From Phycomyces blakesleeanus NRRL 1555(-) (lineage: Eukaryota; Mucoromycota; Mucoromycetes; Mucorales; Phycomycetaceae), in contig NW_017265148.1 in the NCBI RefSeq assembly GCF_001638985.1, forward strand, positions 1,005,492 through 1,069,491: a stretch of DNA of 64,000 nt. Reading direction: 5' to 3'. Every line of letters begins with the position of its first letter. The first letter of the stretch is position 1. The notes beneath the pieces are model-generated. The model was not told the origin of the DNA, did not search any database, and worked only from the letters and a program-made list of their open reading frames with translations. This document shows, one piece after another, positions 46,775 through 58,719 of the stretch. Both the position numbers and the translations under genes were made by a program.

Positions 46775-49700
46775 TTATGTGACTACTTTTCTAGGCAGTG
46801 GAATAACCAGGTGCTTTTGCGTCCCACTCTGCATTTTATGCGTAGTCAACGCAAAGCATAAATGCAGACGATGCACTGGAACAATGCATGAAGCATCTTC
46901 TTCCATAAATCCCTTGTCCCACAACTGCAGACCTTGATCAGCTAATGGCTGATAACTACTTGAATGGTAGGCGGGAAACCATTTAATGAATGCAAACGTT
47001 GACACTCTTTTGACTCCACCGATCTTGATGGTATGAGTAAATAAATACTCTATTTGACCAGGGAATTCAGATACATCGTCATTTGTTCTCTCAAGAAACA
47101 ATACCCTCACAAAAGACCCGCGCTTCTTCTTTTCACCACTGCAGTACTCTTGCCCCAGCAACAAAATCTTCTTCACCTTTTGAATCCGATTGTTCACAAA
47201 TGCATCCTCACCAATTGGGATTCTCCCTACCACACAGAAGGAAACACTTGTACTCTGGTAAGCCTTGACATAGAATTCAAATAACCACTGATAGTGATCA
47301 TCCTTCATCATAGTCAAAGGCTGCAACTTGATTGGCAATGTGGTCGGGGGTAAGGCCTCACTTCCGGTGACATTGTACCATGGATTGGTAGCAGCTTGCT
47401 GGAACATTGCTAAGCTAAATGGCAACGCAGGAGGGTGGCCAGCATCCAAATTCAAGGGAGAAGAGCTGTCGGAATTTGATTTTACTTGGGCAACCCCCTC
47501 AAGGAACTCTATCAGTGGTGATGAAAGATTGGTAGAATACGCTCGAAGAAAGCTACCAATGAATGCTTTCTCCAGGAAGACTCTCATGAAGGTGACCTCA
47601 AGACCATTGCGACGGTTCATCTTGATGTTCTTCAACTTGCCGTTGTATCTCTCAAAGCTATACAGCCAGAATGCGTATACTGGACCAAAGTTAAGCATTG
47701 ACTCACGCAAGTGCATATGCAAGTGCATATTTGGCATGATGCTGCTCTCTCCATAAAGAGTCTCACACTCTTTTCCGAATTCTCCAAGGAGCTGGTGTGC
47801 GCTGTCAATTTCTGAATATGTGACTGAAGGACTGGTCAACTTTTGGCATGCTTTTACAAAGAGAGTCCAGTTTTTGTAGCCGTCTTCAGGCAAAGGGTCT
47901 TTTAGTACCACCAACGAATAAATCAGACACCACAATCGCCACTCGTCTGCCTTCATATACGGGAAACCAGATTCGATCTTTGTTGATAAAATGGCATACC
48001 CAGGAGGAACAAGAATATTATTGGCAAGACGTTGCATACGGACAAGAACAGCAGTTGGGAGATACCTCAGGTCTTTCCAAACACTGATCATACGCTTTGC
48101 TGTCCCAAGAAACAAATTGTGCATGGGATCAACAATCATGCATCGGACGGGATCAAAGTAGTGTAGGCGATGCAACTCGGAAAAATGGGTGCCATGCTGC
48201 TTCTCCAAAACAGCTCTCTCTGCATCAGATTCTGCGCAGAACCACATCTCAGCTTCGGTTGCATTTTCCTCTTTTGTTTGGGAGACCCAGTTCTCATAAT
48301 CGAATCCAGAATAATTGATCTTACTTGTTCCAGCAGCAACAGTGAAATGACGCTTGCATATGTGACAGGCGTTTATACTTGCAAATCCTGTAAATCCAGC
48401 AGTCTTTCTTGCAGCAGGTATGTCGCAAGCAACACACATAAGAGCAGCACGGATACTAGTACCGTTGGGGAACTCTGGAGTTTTCATAGTTATGCTGCCA
48501 TATAACTCTACCAGCTCGTCTACCAGAGGTTCCAAGAAGTTGTTCATCTGGTCGATCTTCACTTCCTTTGGACCAGGCATGACACCAACAAGGATAATGT
48601 TTTCCGGCTTCATTCTTTCTTCTCTAGGCAGGTTGTTCATTGACAGGTACAAGGCCCCACTTGCATGTGTACGACCCTCGAATGGTTGAAACCAATCCAC
48701 ATTCAATGTCAACATCAAAGAATGGTCATGATTCACAAAAGGCTCGTCATCTTCATCAAGGAGCTCAGACCACATTGCACCATCATAGACGTTCAACAAG
48801 GTACTGTTTACGGTTTCCCTCGATCTCCATTGAACGATTTGATGCTCGAACCCAGGTTTGGCGAAATGCTGTGCCAATGCATTCTTGAGCGAGTTGTATG
48901 GGAAAACCATGAGAGGGACGGCGCGATCAGCTTCAGTGTCAGAGAAAAAAGGATTTCCGCAGTATGTTGGTGGTGTGGTTGTGTATTTTTCGAATGTGCA
49001 ATTTGGTTGGCGATTGCCTGGTAGGTAAATTGCAAAGCACTTGTTGCAGATGGTGTATTTGACAATGCTTTTTGTCATGAAATTGAAGCCGGTCATAGTC
49101 TTTAATGCATCAATGGTGAGTGGGAGATCGGTATCCTTATCAAAAGCAACAAGAAGATGGCGGAAGAATTTCAACATAGCAGTTCCACCTACTTGAACCA
49201 AGTAAAATGCCTGAAAGATAACGCCAAATAGAGCCATGAATTGGCTTGTTTGAGACATTTCATGAATTTTCAAAGAAGCAACTACAAAGGCAAGTATTTC
49301 TGTTAATTATTTGTAACACAATTTATGTATATTTCTTTTTTAAATGTATGCATACCGGAAGCAACCATGTCTTCAAAATCTTCAACACCAGCAACCTCAA
49401 CTTCGCTCTCATCCTCAGACTCATCGCTTGAATCAGAATCGTCATTGTCAGAAGCCAATGATGTTGTCTCGACATCAGACTCTTCGAATTGAAAAATCTC
49501 GTCTTCTCTCAAAAAAGGTACACTCTGTACGGTAGTTTCGGCTGATACAATAGAATAATTGTCTTCATCTATAGTAAAACCAGACTATTAGCTATCTAAA
49601 TTATGATTTATTAAAAAGAAATTTTATACTCACAATCAATCGATGTTTCAGATACATCTACCATCTCAATGTCTGTCTCTTCTTTGGCAACTTCTGTATT

Positions 49701-49923
49701 AACTGATAATTAACAAAAAAAAATATTAGATTACAATTTATCCAGTAATGCGTGTACTACTCAAATGTCATTTACCTCGATTTTTTGGGCCAATGTCTAA
49801 TAACTTATCAGCATTATTATGACACTTAAAGATCTGTGCATTTTGCAAAATTCCGCCAATTGCATTTTTGATACATGATGAACATGTACACATAACAGTG
49901 TAGGTTTTAGTTGTAGAATTCAT
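46775..49923 (-). CDS. Intact CACTA-type (Transposase_21/Plavaka-like) transposase, 4 exons
   Basis: Exons are 49923-49776, 49702-49634, 49568-49356 and 49281-46775, with introns of 73, 65 and 74 nt that all have GT...AG ends and keep the frame. The product is 978 aa. It has an N-terminal Cys/His cluster (CTCSSCIKNAIGG...FKCH), an acidic Ser/Asp/Glu-rich stretch (about residues 95-140), then the catalytic region: LNVDWFQPFEG (about 340), NIILVGVMPGPKEV, CDIPAARKTAGFTGFASINACHIC, VDPMHNLFLGTAKR (about 530) and YSFERYNGKLKN (about 687). These are the likely D, D and E of this family. No stop or shift is visible, so it could still be active. The start was chosen as the first ATG of exon 1. Confidence 0.88.
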
Positions 49924-50722
49924 AACAGTAAGAATAATATTAATAATAATAAAATAATAAAGAGGTGTATACTATATTTTATTTTCATCTTTTATATGTC
50001 TCTTATTTTTGTCATTAATAATGAGTTGATATATCTTGTTCACTATGTCATTGACTACATTGAGCTTACCGTCCCTATTAGTAAGAATTACAAATGGATT
50101 TTGATATAGCAATCTTTTCTTAAAAAAAGTGTGCCTGATTATTAATGGGGCTTCAATTTAATAATCACTGATATAATGACGTAGTTTTTCTCTTTCGCGT
50201 TTTTTTAACATGACATCAATTCTCGCTCATTTTGGCAAGTGGCCTTTTTTTGGATTTTCTTTTTCTTGTATTTTTTATGACATCAATTCTTGCTCTTTTT
50301 TTCAATTTTTCTTGATATACTTTCTTATTAAAAATAAGTCATATATCATACATTATTATATTCTAATAAAAATTGGTATTTTTTGCGATGCAATAAAAAT
50401 ATTATTGAGTCTAAATTAGGTGCATCTGTAACAACAAGTTTTTCCTTCCAGAAAAATAATTAAATACTACATTTAACATTTAATATTTTATTTTTATTTT
50501 TTATTTTTCTGCCAAGTCAATCGAAACATATATTTTTTAAGACAATTGTGCGATTTATTGCCTAATTAATAAATATTTGTGTTTGTATCTGTGTTTATTT
50601 AATATAATCAGAAAAAATTGCGAATTCCCATCTCAAGAAAAAAATATATTGAAAAACGATGGTGTTTGAAATATTTTTCCAAATTTTGCCAAAATTCAAA
50701 AAATAAAATTCGACCAAATCCA
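49924..50722. other. Transposase 5' flank and right subterminal region
   Basis: AT-rich DNA with no confident gene. The 69-codon ORF at 50210-50419 includes a direct repeat (TGACATCAATTCT at about 50211 and 50278) and looks random. The last 100 bp before the TIR have CCAAATTTTGCCAAAATTC, which may be a subterminal transposase site. Confidence 0.5.
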
Positions 50723-50738
50723 CCCTCCTTTTGCAGTG
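50723..50738 (-). repeat. Right TIR of the CACTA-type element
   Basis: CCCTCCTTTTGCAGTG, the exact inverse of the left TIR. The next base starts the Gag-derived sequence of chromovirus 2. Confidence 0.8.
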
Positions 50739-53700
50739 GACTCCACTGCTTTGTTACATAATCCTGCCAATGGTACTGCCGCGTCCTCCTGGAGTTCGTT
50801 TGCTGCTCACAATGGTGCGTCCTCTCTCTCTGCTGGTTTCCACAAGGGAAAGAAAAGGTCTTTCTCTCGCGAGCGTGGTTCTCAGTCTCCCAAGAAGTCA
50901 TGGGACTTCAAGAAGGCGATGAAGGATAGCATCTGTTTCTCATGCAAGGCTCCCTGGGTTAAGGGACACTCCTGTCCGGAACGGGAGAAGTACTTGACAA
51001 AGGTGTCAAGGATGGCAGTCTGCTTCTCTGCTGGTAGACCAGCAAGAGCTTCCACTATGGTTGAGGGGAGTTCCTCGTTGTCTTGGTCAGAGTACCAAGA
51101 CAACACTAGTGCTCTGGCCAAGATGGCATTAGATTGTAAGTACAATCTTAAAGACATGGCTATTAAAAGAGATTTTAAGAACATGAGCACTAATATTACC
51201 TTTCCTATTTTGGCAAATAATTCTATTAGAATCATCTTCTTGTTGGACTGTGGGGCCACGTTCAGTTCGGTGGACAAGAATTTTTGCTTGAAGAATGGAA
51301 TAGCCATTAGTTATATCAATCACATTAATAAAGATTTGTTGAACAAAAACAATGTTCATAAGTATTTTATTCGTTTGGCTGATAGCAATACCCAGATTAA
51401 AAGAATCGGTGCTTGTGTGATCAGTGTAACTTGCAATAGTAAGACTATTCAACGCGAGTTTGAAGTGATGAATTTAACTAATAGTCATGAGTATGATTTC
51501 AGTATTGGTACTGATTATATGTCTTCTCTTGGTATTGGTATTTATGGTTTACCTTTATCATATGATGATGCTGATTCAAGTGAGAAACGTAGAGAAGCCG
51601 ATAGACGCTTCAATAATAAGAGTGATCTTTTTGAATCCATTGCAAGAGAAAATGAACAAAAGGAAAATAATCCGGCTGTAGGTCCCAAACAGTTTGAGGA
51701 TGCTATGGATTATATTTGACCGTTCATTAAAGACAATCAAGATATTCCTAAGGGTTCGTTTTGTACTATACCTGAAAGTGTTGTATGTTTGGACACTCCA
51801 GAAAATGCTACGGCGTTCAGAAGCCCTTATCCCATTCCTTACAAGATGCAAGGTGTAGTGGATGAACAGGTGAGAGAATGGCTGGACAATAGTATAATTG
51901 AAAGAGCATCTGCAAACACACAATGGAATACGCCTTTGACTGTTGTCAAGAAGACGAACGGTAAAGGAGAAATTACTGGATATCGCGTTTGTCATGATCC
52001 CAGATTAATTAATTGCCTGTTGAAGTCAATTGATCGTATGCCTTTGCCATTGATTGGTAAATTGTTTGAAGATTTAAAGGGTGCGAATATTTATTCCACT
52101 CTAGATTTGAAATTTGCGTTTAATTCTTTGAGGTTGAATCCAAAGGACACACACAAACTTAGTTTCACATGGCGTGGTGTACAGTACAAACCTATTGGTA
52201 CAGTGCTTGGTATAAAGCATGTCAGTTCACAATTTCAAAGAACTATGAGTATAGCTTTGGAAGGACTATCTTTTGTACGGTTTTTTGTGGATAACATTGT
52301 TTGCGCAAGCAAAACGTTCGAGGAACACAAGGAACACTTGAAGCAAGTCATTGAGAGATTAACAAGGGTCAATTTGAAGTTGAATCCGAAAAAATGTCAT
52401 TTCTTTCAGAAAGAAATTTATTTGCTTGGTTTTCATATTTCACCTGAAGGAATTATAATGGACCGCAGAAAACTTGTTAATGTTCTTGAATTTCCTCAAC
52501 CAAAGACGGGTAAAGATATCCAAAGTTATTGTGGGTTGATCAACTATTTTAGAACGTTGATTCCGAATGTATCTTCCATTATGTCGCCACTAGATTCATT
52601 GAGAAATGAAAAATCGATTACCCATTTATGGACAGATAAGCATCAAACTGCATTTAATAACTTGAAAAAAGCACTTTTGAGTGATCTGGTGTTGTCGTAC
52701 CCAGATATGAACTCTCCTTTTAGTATCAGCTGTGATGCATCTCTTACTGATATTGGTACAGTGTTGTATCAAGTCAAGGATGGCAAGAAAAAATATATTT
52801 CTTTCGTGGCTAAAAGCTTATCCTAAAGTGAAAGAAAGTATTCTGCGACCAAAAGAGAATTACTAGCGTTAGTATTTGCACTCAAGCGTTTTCACAAGTA
52901 TGTCTATGGTTCTCACTTTACCTTGTACACGGATCACAAGGCATTGACATATCTTCACACCCAACGTGTTGCGAATCTGATGATGATTGCATGGATGGAC
53001 ACGATTTTACAGTATGACTTTAAGATCGTTCATTTGCCTGGTGTTTTGAATGTGCTTCCTGATGCGTTGTCACGTTTATCTGAAGAGACTGAAACATTAT
53101 CAAATGAACTGGGTGGGGATAGTGTGGTTAGATCCATCATGAGAAATAGTGCTGTCACTATGGAACCGCTACCAGACATCTTGAGTGGTGAGTACTTTAC
53201 TCCTCCCACAGAAAATGAAAGGAATAAGTTATTAGTTGAAGAACATTTGAAAGGTCACTTTGGTATAGAAGCTATACTACATGCCTTAAAGAGTAAAGGT
53301 ATCTATTGGACCAGCTTGAAGAGTCAAGCAAATGATCTTATACAATTGTGTATACAGTGTCAACGTCATAATATCACAAGAAAAGGTTATAATCCTTTAA
53401 GACCTGTGACTGCAACACTTCCTGGTGACAGTTGGGGAATATATCTGGCTGGGCCATTTACAACGTCGACTAGAGGAAATGAGTACTTGTTAGTGATGAT
53501 AGACATAGCAAGCAAATTTTATGTATTGCGTGCCATACCTGATAAAAGGGCAGCTACAATTGCGTTACAAGTACTGGACGTCATTAGTACATGGGGTCCG
53601 ATGAGAAAGTTGCAGAGTGATTGTGGACAGGAGTTTGTGAACTCACTGATGACATGTATAAAAGAGAATGTTGGTTTTGAACATGCATTGATTTCGCAGT

Positions 53701-54593
53701 ACCATCCTAGAGCTAATGGTGCAAGCGAAAGAGCTGTCCAGTCGGCAGTGAGCACCATTAAAAAACAAATAGTTGGTAATGTCGCTGATTGGGATCAGAA
53801 GGTGCCATCTGCACAGTTGTTTTTGAATAGCAAGTATAATGCTAGGACTAAGAGTACGCCATTCTTGTTAATGTTTGGAAGGAATTCAAATGACTTTGTC
53901 AATTTTAGTAAAGAAAAGGATAGTGCAACTGCTGAATAGATTCAGAAAGAGTTGCAAGAAAAAATTAAAAGAATGACTGAGATAGTCTACCCTGCCATGT
54001 TTGAACACGTAAAGCATGTCACAGAAAAGCAAAAGGAACGCTTTGATGGAAGTCACAAAATGATAGATCTGGTTCCAGGAACCACGGTAATGATTTTGGT
54101 GACAGAAAAACAGAATAAATTAGATCCGAAGTATAAGGGATTCTATACTGTTGTTAGAAAGACTGCTGCCAATACTTATGTATTGAAAAATGAAAAGGGA
54201 TTTTTAGAACCAAGGAATTATCCTCCTTCTTTATTGAAAAAAGTTTCTGACAAGGTATTAGAGCAAAAGAATGACTTTTTTGAAGTCGAAGCAATTATTG
54301 AGCACATGAAAGATGACAAGAACAATTATTTGTATAGATGCAAATGGTTGGATTATGATGAGTCTCATGATACCTGGGAGCCAGAGGATCATTTTACCGA
54401 TCCTAAGTTCATAAAGGAATACTAGCAAAGAATTGGTGAAGCTCCAGAAGGTATCAAAGACATCAATAAGGCCAATAAAAAATTATTAAAGGATATGAAA
54501 GTTGCATATTCCGCACCTAAAGAAAATTCAGGTACTAAAAGAAAGAATTATGTAAAGACAGCTTATCAAAAGAAGAAATGCAGTAAGGTCTAA
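50739..54593 (+). pseudogene. Gag-Pol of chromovirus 2, four in-frame stops
   Basis: One frame without indels runs to TAA 54591-54593, interrupted by TGA 51717, TAA 52824, TAG 53937 and TAG 54423. Gag knuckle: CFSCKAPWVKGHSC. Protease: LLDCGATFSSV, with Cys where Ser or Thr is usual. Reverse transcriptase: YSTLDLKFAF but RFFVDNIV, the second Asp of the YxDD box changed to Asn. Integrase: zinc site HLKGHFG...CIQCQRHN, then WGIYLAGPF with Tyr in place of the first catalytic Asp, QSDCGQEF and GASERAV. Chromodomain: FFEVEAIIEHM...YRCKWLDYDESHDTWEPEDHF. So RT and integrase are dead even without the stops. All changes can be explained by single or few substitutions. Confidence 0.92.
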
Positions 54594-54696
54594 ATAAAGA
54601 GTTATTTGAGCACTACAGTACTCGTTTAAAATAAAAAAAGAACAAGCTGATCAGAAGAATTGCATAGAGTACTTGAACGGTATTTAGTTAATACCT

Positions 54697-54708
54697 GGGT
54701 GGGGATAA
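54697..54708 (+). other. Polypurine tract of chromovirus 2
   Basis: GGGTGGGGATAA lies directly before the 3' LTR, matching the position and form of the tract in chromovirus 1. Confidence 0.8.
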
Positions 54709-55251
54709 TGTGGTGATCCAGACACTCGGATGTTGGATTTATTACATATAAGAACATATTCATATTGGGATAGCGTAGTAGCTATCATCTTGTCAGTATA
54801 AAATATATATAAACGATTAAGTAATCAGCCCAATAATTATTACAGTTAGTACTGTAGATAATATCTTAAAGATTGTTAAGATAATTATATCATACTGCCA
54901 GGTAAACTGTGTCAGATCGATATGGAGCTAATTTAGTAGGAAGTCCTAAAGCTCTAGTATAAAAGAGAAAAGAATAGCTAAGAGCTAAAGAAGTACGATT
55001 TATGACTTGATGTCATAATTGTAACACCGACACTAGTTAAGCAGTAAATACACTCTAATAACCAAATATAGTAAAGGAAGAAAGCCTTAAGAAACTAAGA
55101 CGTAATGACAAGAGCAGATTGTGTTTTCTTATAAAAAGGGACACTTTTTATTTATGAATAAAGGCAACTTATATACAGTCTCAAAGTATTTCTATACGTC
55201 TCTATTATCAAATATTTTATTTTTCTATTGTTTCGTACCTGAAATACCACA
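54709..55251 (+). repeat. 3' LTR of chromovirus 2 (family C)
   Basis: TGTGGTGATCCAGACAC...CCTGAAATACCACA, 543 bp. On the minus strand its first codons are fused to the truncated ORF2 of LINE A, which therefore ends in LTR-encoded residues. Confidence 0.93.
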
Positions 55252-57574
55252 AGAGAGCTGAATGGTTGGCAGAACAAGAAGGAGGGTAAATGATAGCACA
55301 TTTAGATGGACTCCAACGAAAACCAAGATCAAATGAGTGTTGGGCGGCCAAATGGAGCATAGTCTGGACGTCACAAGCAGAACCAAATATTGCCACATCA
55401 TCAGCAAAAAGAAGTGTATTTATTGACGTTGATGAGACTGCGTGCTGGTAGCCATCCACACCTGAAGGAGCAAGAAGAGACTGATATGCATCCAATGAGG
55501 AGGGAGACAATGATGGTACATAGGTAGAAGTGAGAGGAGATGCAACTGTGTGGAGGAGAGCTGGCAGGGAGTTGATATAAATCGAGTAAAGATGAGAACT
55601 AAGAACTGAACCTTGAATAACGCCTGTCTTGGGTGAAAATGAATGTGAGGTGAAATTTCCAAGAAGAACTGAGATAGACACATCATCAAACATATTGACC
55701 AAAAGTCCAAGGAGAGTAGGTGGTATGGATCGTCTGAAAAGGGCATCCCAAATTACATGCCGATCTACAGTGTCATATGCTGCTTTGATATCCAAGAAAG
55801 CAACTACTGGATAGTGGTGATGACGATGAAAATGAGCTTTCATCAGATCATGCAGACAGAGAGCTTGGTCAAGAGCACCACAGCGAGGACGAAATCCACC
55901 TTGGGCAACATCCAGAGGAGGAGAGAACTTATGCAACTCAGGAGCTATGCACATCTCAAACAACTTGCGCACCACAGAAGTAAGGGAGATGGGACAGTAG
56001 TTCGCAGCATTCAGAGGGTTACCCTTTTTAAATATAGGAAATACTTGGGCTTGGTGCCAGAGAGAAGGAGTGTATGACCATTGCCAGCAGATGGTGAAAA
56101 GACAGGCAAGGAGAGGTGAGATGTGAGACTGAATGGGCTTTAGCATTTCTGCATGGATGTGGTCAGGACCCAGCGCCTTGCAGTTAGGCATAAATTGCAT
56201 GAAGGCCTCCACCACTGATGAGGTGAATGGGGAGTCAACAGAGGCAAAAGGCATGAGAGAGGTGTTGAGTGGTGGTGGTGAAGGTCGAATGTCAGGAAGA
56301 ATATGTCCACTATAGACAGATGCAAGATGGTCACACATAACTGTTGCTGCGACTGCTGGGCCATCATTATGCTGAAATGTGTGTTGTGGTTGTCTGCACC
56401 GTTTCAACTGTTTTATCTTAGATGTGACCTTGTTGAAATCCGAGCTCATTGAGCAGCAAAAAGCATGCCAAGACAAATACTTTGCTGTCTGAACTTGCTG
56501 ACGAAACTCCTTGTGTGCATGCTGGTGCCAGCTCCACCAATTGATCTTGTCAATGCCACAAACTCGACGCCATTGCTTGTAACAACCATCTCTATGGTCG
56601 GCTGCAGCTTGCAATGCAGGGGTCCAAAACGATTTCCAATGTGAGGGGCGAGGGGGGCGAGAACCAATTGAGCTACTAAGAGAGTCATAAATGAGTGCAT
56701 TGAAAGAGTTAGTAAGAGCATCAATGGGTGGACATATAGTTGGCGGATTCTGAACAAGGTCTTTCAGTGTGGTGAGAAGGGAGGCGGATTTGGTGACAAA
56801 GGTGGTGACATATAATGATCTGACATTATCTTCATAAAGACGTGACAGATTCCAAGTTTGGTGCATAGGTGGAGGTGCTGGTGGTGAGTGTTGCAAGTCA
56901 TAAGTAAAGGAAAGTGAGAGAAGTCGGTGATCAGAGCCTAAAGATAGTTCGGTTGCAATGTGTAAAGAAGGGTTGGCGAAGTTGGTGTTGGTGATGAAAA
57001 GGTCAATGATGCTGCTGATTTCAACTTCGTTACAAAAGGAAATGTATGTGGGTGTGCATGGTGAGAGAACTCCATTGAGGACAGTTAAAGATCGTTCTTC
57101 AAGCCATTGCTCTAAAGCTACACCACGAGAGTTAGATACATAGTCACCAGTTACTGAACCAAGGTGTGCATTAAAATCTCCACATATAATGATATCATCA
57201 GTTAAAGGAATGGCTGAGAGGATATCAAGAGCTTTATGAGTGGGCATAGAGGGTGGTAAGTAAAGGCATATAAGTTGAAGGGTACCAATCTTGACAGCAA
57301 GAGCATAGTTGTTGGGCATAGGTATTTGTGTGACAGCATAAGGACAGGAAGGAGAGACTAACAATGACACCCCTATTGATCCATGGTAGTTTCCAGCAAC
57401 AGGAGATCCATAGAGATGAAACTGAGACCATAAGGTTGGAAGACGGGCTGGGGATAAGAGCCATGTTTCAGTTATAAAAAGCATATAAAGAGATTGACAG
57501 TGGTTGAGCACGTCTGTAATTGCACGAGGTTGAAGTCCATTAGCATTCCATAATCCTATTGAAAGATCACTCAT
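55217..57574 (-). pseudogene. LINE A ORF2: endonuclease and reverse transcriptase, truncated
   Basis: The ATG at 57574-57572 overlaps the ORF1 stop (ATGA). The 785-codon frame is open. The APE endonuclease shows LGLWNANGL, FITETWLL, IICGDFNAHLGS and GSDHRLLSLS. The reverse transcriptase shows KALGPDHIHAEMLKPI, NYCPISLTSVVRKLFEMC, VAFLDIKAAYDTVDRH, GVIQGSVLS and LLFADDVAIFGS (the catalytic FADD). About 40 residues past FADD the frame enters the LTR and stops at 55217, so the last residues are not LINE-derived. It would have nicked the target and copied the RNA. The C-terminal Cys/His region seen in LINE B is absent. Confidence 0.9.
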
Positions 57575-58449
57575 TCAATCATAGCAGTGAGAGCATCAAG
57601 GGCACGTTTTTTGTTTGGAGAATCACCAAAGTGCTCAGCTACTGGTTGGGCAGGAATTTCCTCAAGTCCAATCCATCCTGACTGGACAAAGAAGTGAGCA
57701 ACTGGCAGGACCAAGTGAGAACGCAAAAACTTGAGAGCTTGAAGACAGCGGGCATTTTGGAGAACCAAAGCCTGGGTTTCAAGACCAGAGACAGACAAGT
57801 TGGCAAACTTGGGATCAGCAACATTTTTAGGATCAAGTGGATCAAAGTTGTTGACAAAAGAGACCTTAGCACTAGCTAATTGGGACTTAAATTCCTCAAG
57901 ATACTGCACATGAACAAGAATTCCAATAACTTCACGAGCAGGAAAGTTAATATCTAACAGGTGACCAGTGTCAACATCAAGAGTGCAGAGAGAGCGGCGC
58001 ACTTCACTGTGCGTAATACAACGTGAGCGAGGAATATAAACATATTCAAAACCATCAGGACCAGTTTTGTCAGAGAACAGTCTTTGAGAGGCAGCAACCC
58101 GGTGGGCAGAAGGAACTTGAGATGTCTTGGCTGGCAGAATCAAGCTTGTTTTGGTGGCCCAAGTGGAGGCAGCAGTTCCAAGATCTGCAGTTGACTGGGG
58201 TACAGGAAGAGAAGCCGAGCTGGGAACAGGACCAGTCACATTGTTTTGCAACAATTGAGATCGGAGATCGGCATTCTCCTGCTGGACATTAGCTAATTGA
58301 GCATGTAATTGGACATTTTTGGCAGCAAGAGATTCCAAATGTGCTGTACGTTTGTTAAGTGCATTGAACTGTGGCTGTATACTGGTTAAAAACGTCACAA
58401 GTTTGGCTGGCAGACTTTGCATGCAATTAGCAGGCAACAATTGCGACAT
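57571..58449 (-). CDS. LINE A ORF1 protein
   Basis: ATG at 58449, 292 aa. An N-terminal coiled coil (about residues 25-70, LNKRTAHLESLAAKNVQLHAQL...) is followed by a Ser/Ala/Pro linker and a conserved domain (GFEYVYIPRSRCITHSEVRRSL...VDTGHLLDINFPAREVIGILVHVQY) that looks like an RNA-binding fold. The stop overlaps the ORF2 start as ATGA. About half the residues match ORF1 of LINE B (MSxLxP start, YVYIPRSR, DTGHxLDINFPA, FDPLDPKNxADPK). By analogy with other LINEs it should coat the element RNA. Intact frame. Confidence 0.85.
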   Translation of the reverse strand: MSQLLPANCMQSLPAKLVTFLTSIQPQFNALNKRTAHLESLAAKNVQLHAQLANVQQENADLRSQLLQNNVTGPVPSSASLPVPQSTADLGTAASTWATKTSLILPAKTSQVPSAHRVAASQRLFSDKTGPDGFEYVYIPRSRCITHSEVRRSLCTLDVDTGHLLDINFPAREVIGILVHVQYLEEFKSQLASAKVSFVNNFDPLDPKNVADPKFANLSVSGLETQALVLQNARCLQALKFLRSHLVLPVAHFFVQSGWIGLEEIPAQPVAEHFGDSPNKKRALDALTAMIE

Positions 58450-58696
58450 GTTTGACGATGATCTTGAGATGGCAGCAATCGGCAGAGAAAAAGTGAAAAT
58501 CGGTGATAAAATAGCAGGAACGATAGGAAAAAAATTTTTGACAATGGATGCGGTGGTGGGAAGGGTAGATGCGTCGTGTTTGACAATGGATGCAATGGTT
58601 GAAGCAATATTTTGGATGGATTAATGATAGAATTGTATGGATGCAAACTTTGAAAAACCTAAAATTTAAAAAAGTAAAGCTTACGTGAAAGAGAAG
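58450..58696 (-). other. LINE A 5' leader
   Basis: About 247 bp with no gene. On the plus strand TTTGACAATGGATGC occurs twice (near 58537 and 58578). It probably holds the internal promoter of the LINE. LINE B lacks it. Confidence 0.5.
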
Positions 58697-58719
58697 TGCC
58701 CACTTAGCTCAGGTTAAAG
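58697..58719 (+). other. tRNA-Ile 5' fragment, left target duplication of LINE B
   Basis: TGCCCACTTAGCTCAG then GTTAAAG matches the first part of the intact tRNA at 63261 (TGCCCGCTTAGCTCAG, TTG, GTTAGAG) with one mismatch in 16, a 3-nt gap and one more mismatch. It lies exactly between the 5' edge of LINE A and the 3' edge of LINE B. Confidence 0.75.

Larger units (their letters stand above)
43160..50738 (-). mobile_element. CACTA-type two-gene transposon with 16-bp TIRs
   Basis: CACTGCAAAAGGAGGG at 43160-43175 is repeated in inverse at 50723-50738, giving a 7579-bp element that encloses an intact transposase gene (minus, 46775-49923) and a convergent companion gene (plus, 45072-46160). The CACT start fits the CACTA/EnSpm superfamily. 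The adjacent 3-bp flanks (CTT and GAC) do not match. The left end meets the 288-bp repeat and the right end meets the Gag region of chromovirus 2, so neighbouring DNA has been rearranged. AATTTTGG and CCAAAATT words just inside both ends may be subterminal binding sites. Confidence 0.75.
50739..55251 (+). mobile_element. Ty3/gypsy chromovirus 2, 5'-truncated
   Basis: Internal sequence from within Gag to the 3' LTR (54709-55251). The 5' LTR and the first part of Gag are missing, and the left edge coincides with the end of the CACTA-type element. The 3' LTR is homologous to the solo LTR at 18076. The right edge falls inside LINE A. The element is dead by stop codons and catalytic changes. Confidence 0.92.
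55252..58696 (-). mobile_element. LINE A (APE-type non-LTR retrotransposon), 3'-truncated
   Basis: Minus-strand element with a ~247-bp 5' leader (58696-58450), ORF1 (58449-57571) and ORF2 (57574 onward), cut by the chromovirus LTR at 55251. Its 5' end abuts a 23-bp fragment of the tRNA-Ile 5' end at 58697. The 3' half of ORF2 beyond the reverse transcriptase and the 3' UTR are missing. Confidence 0.85.
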
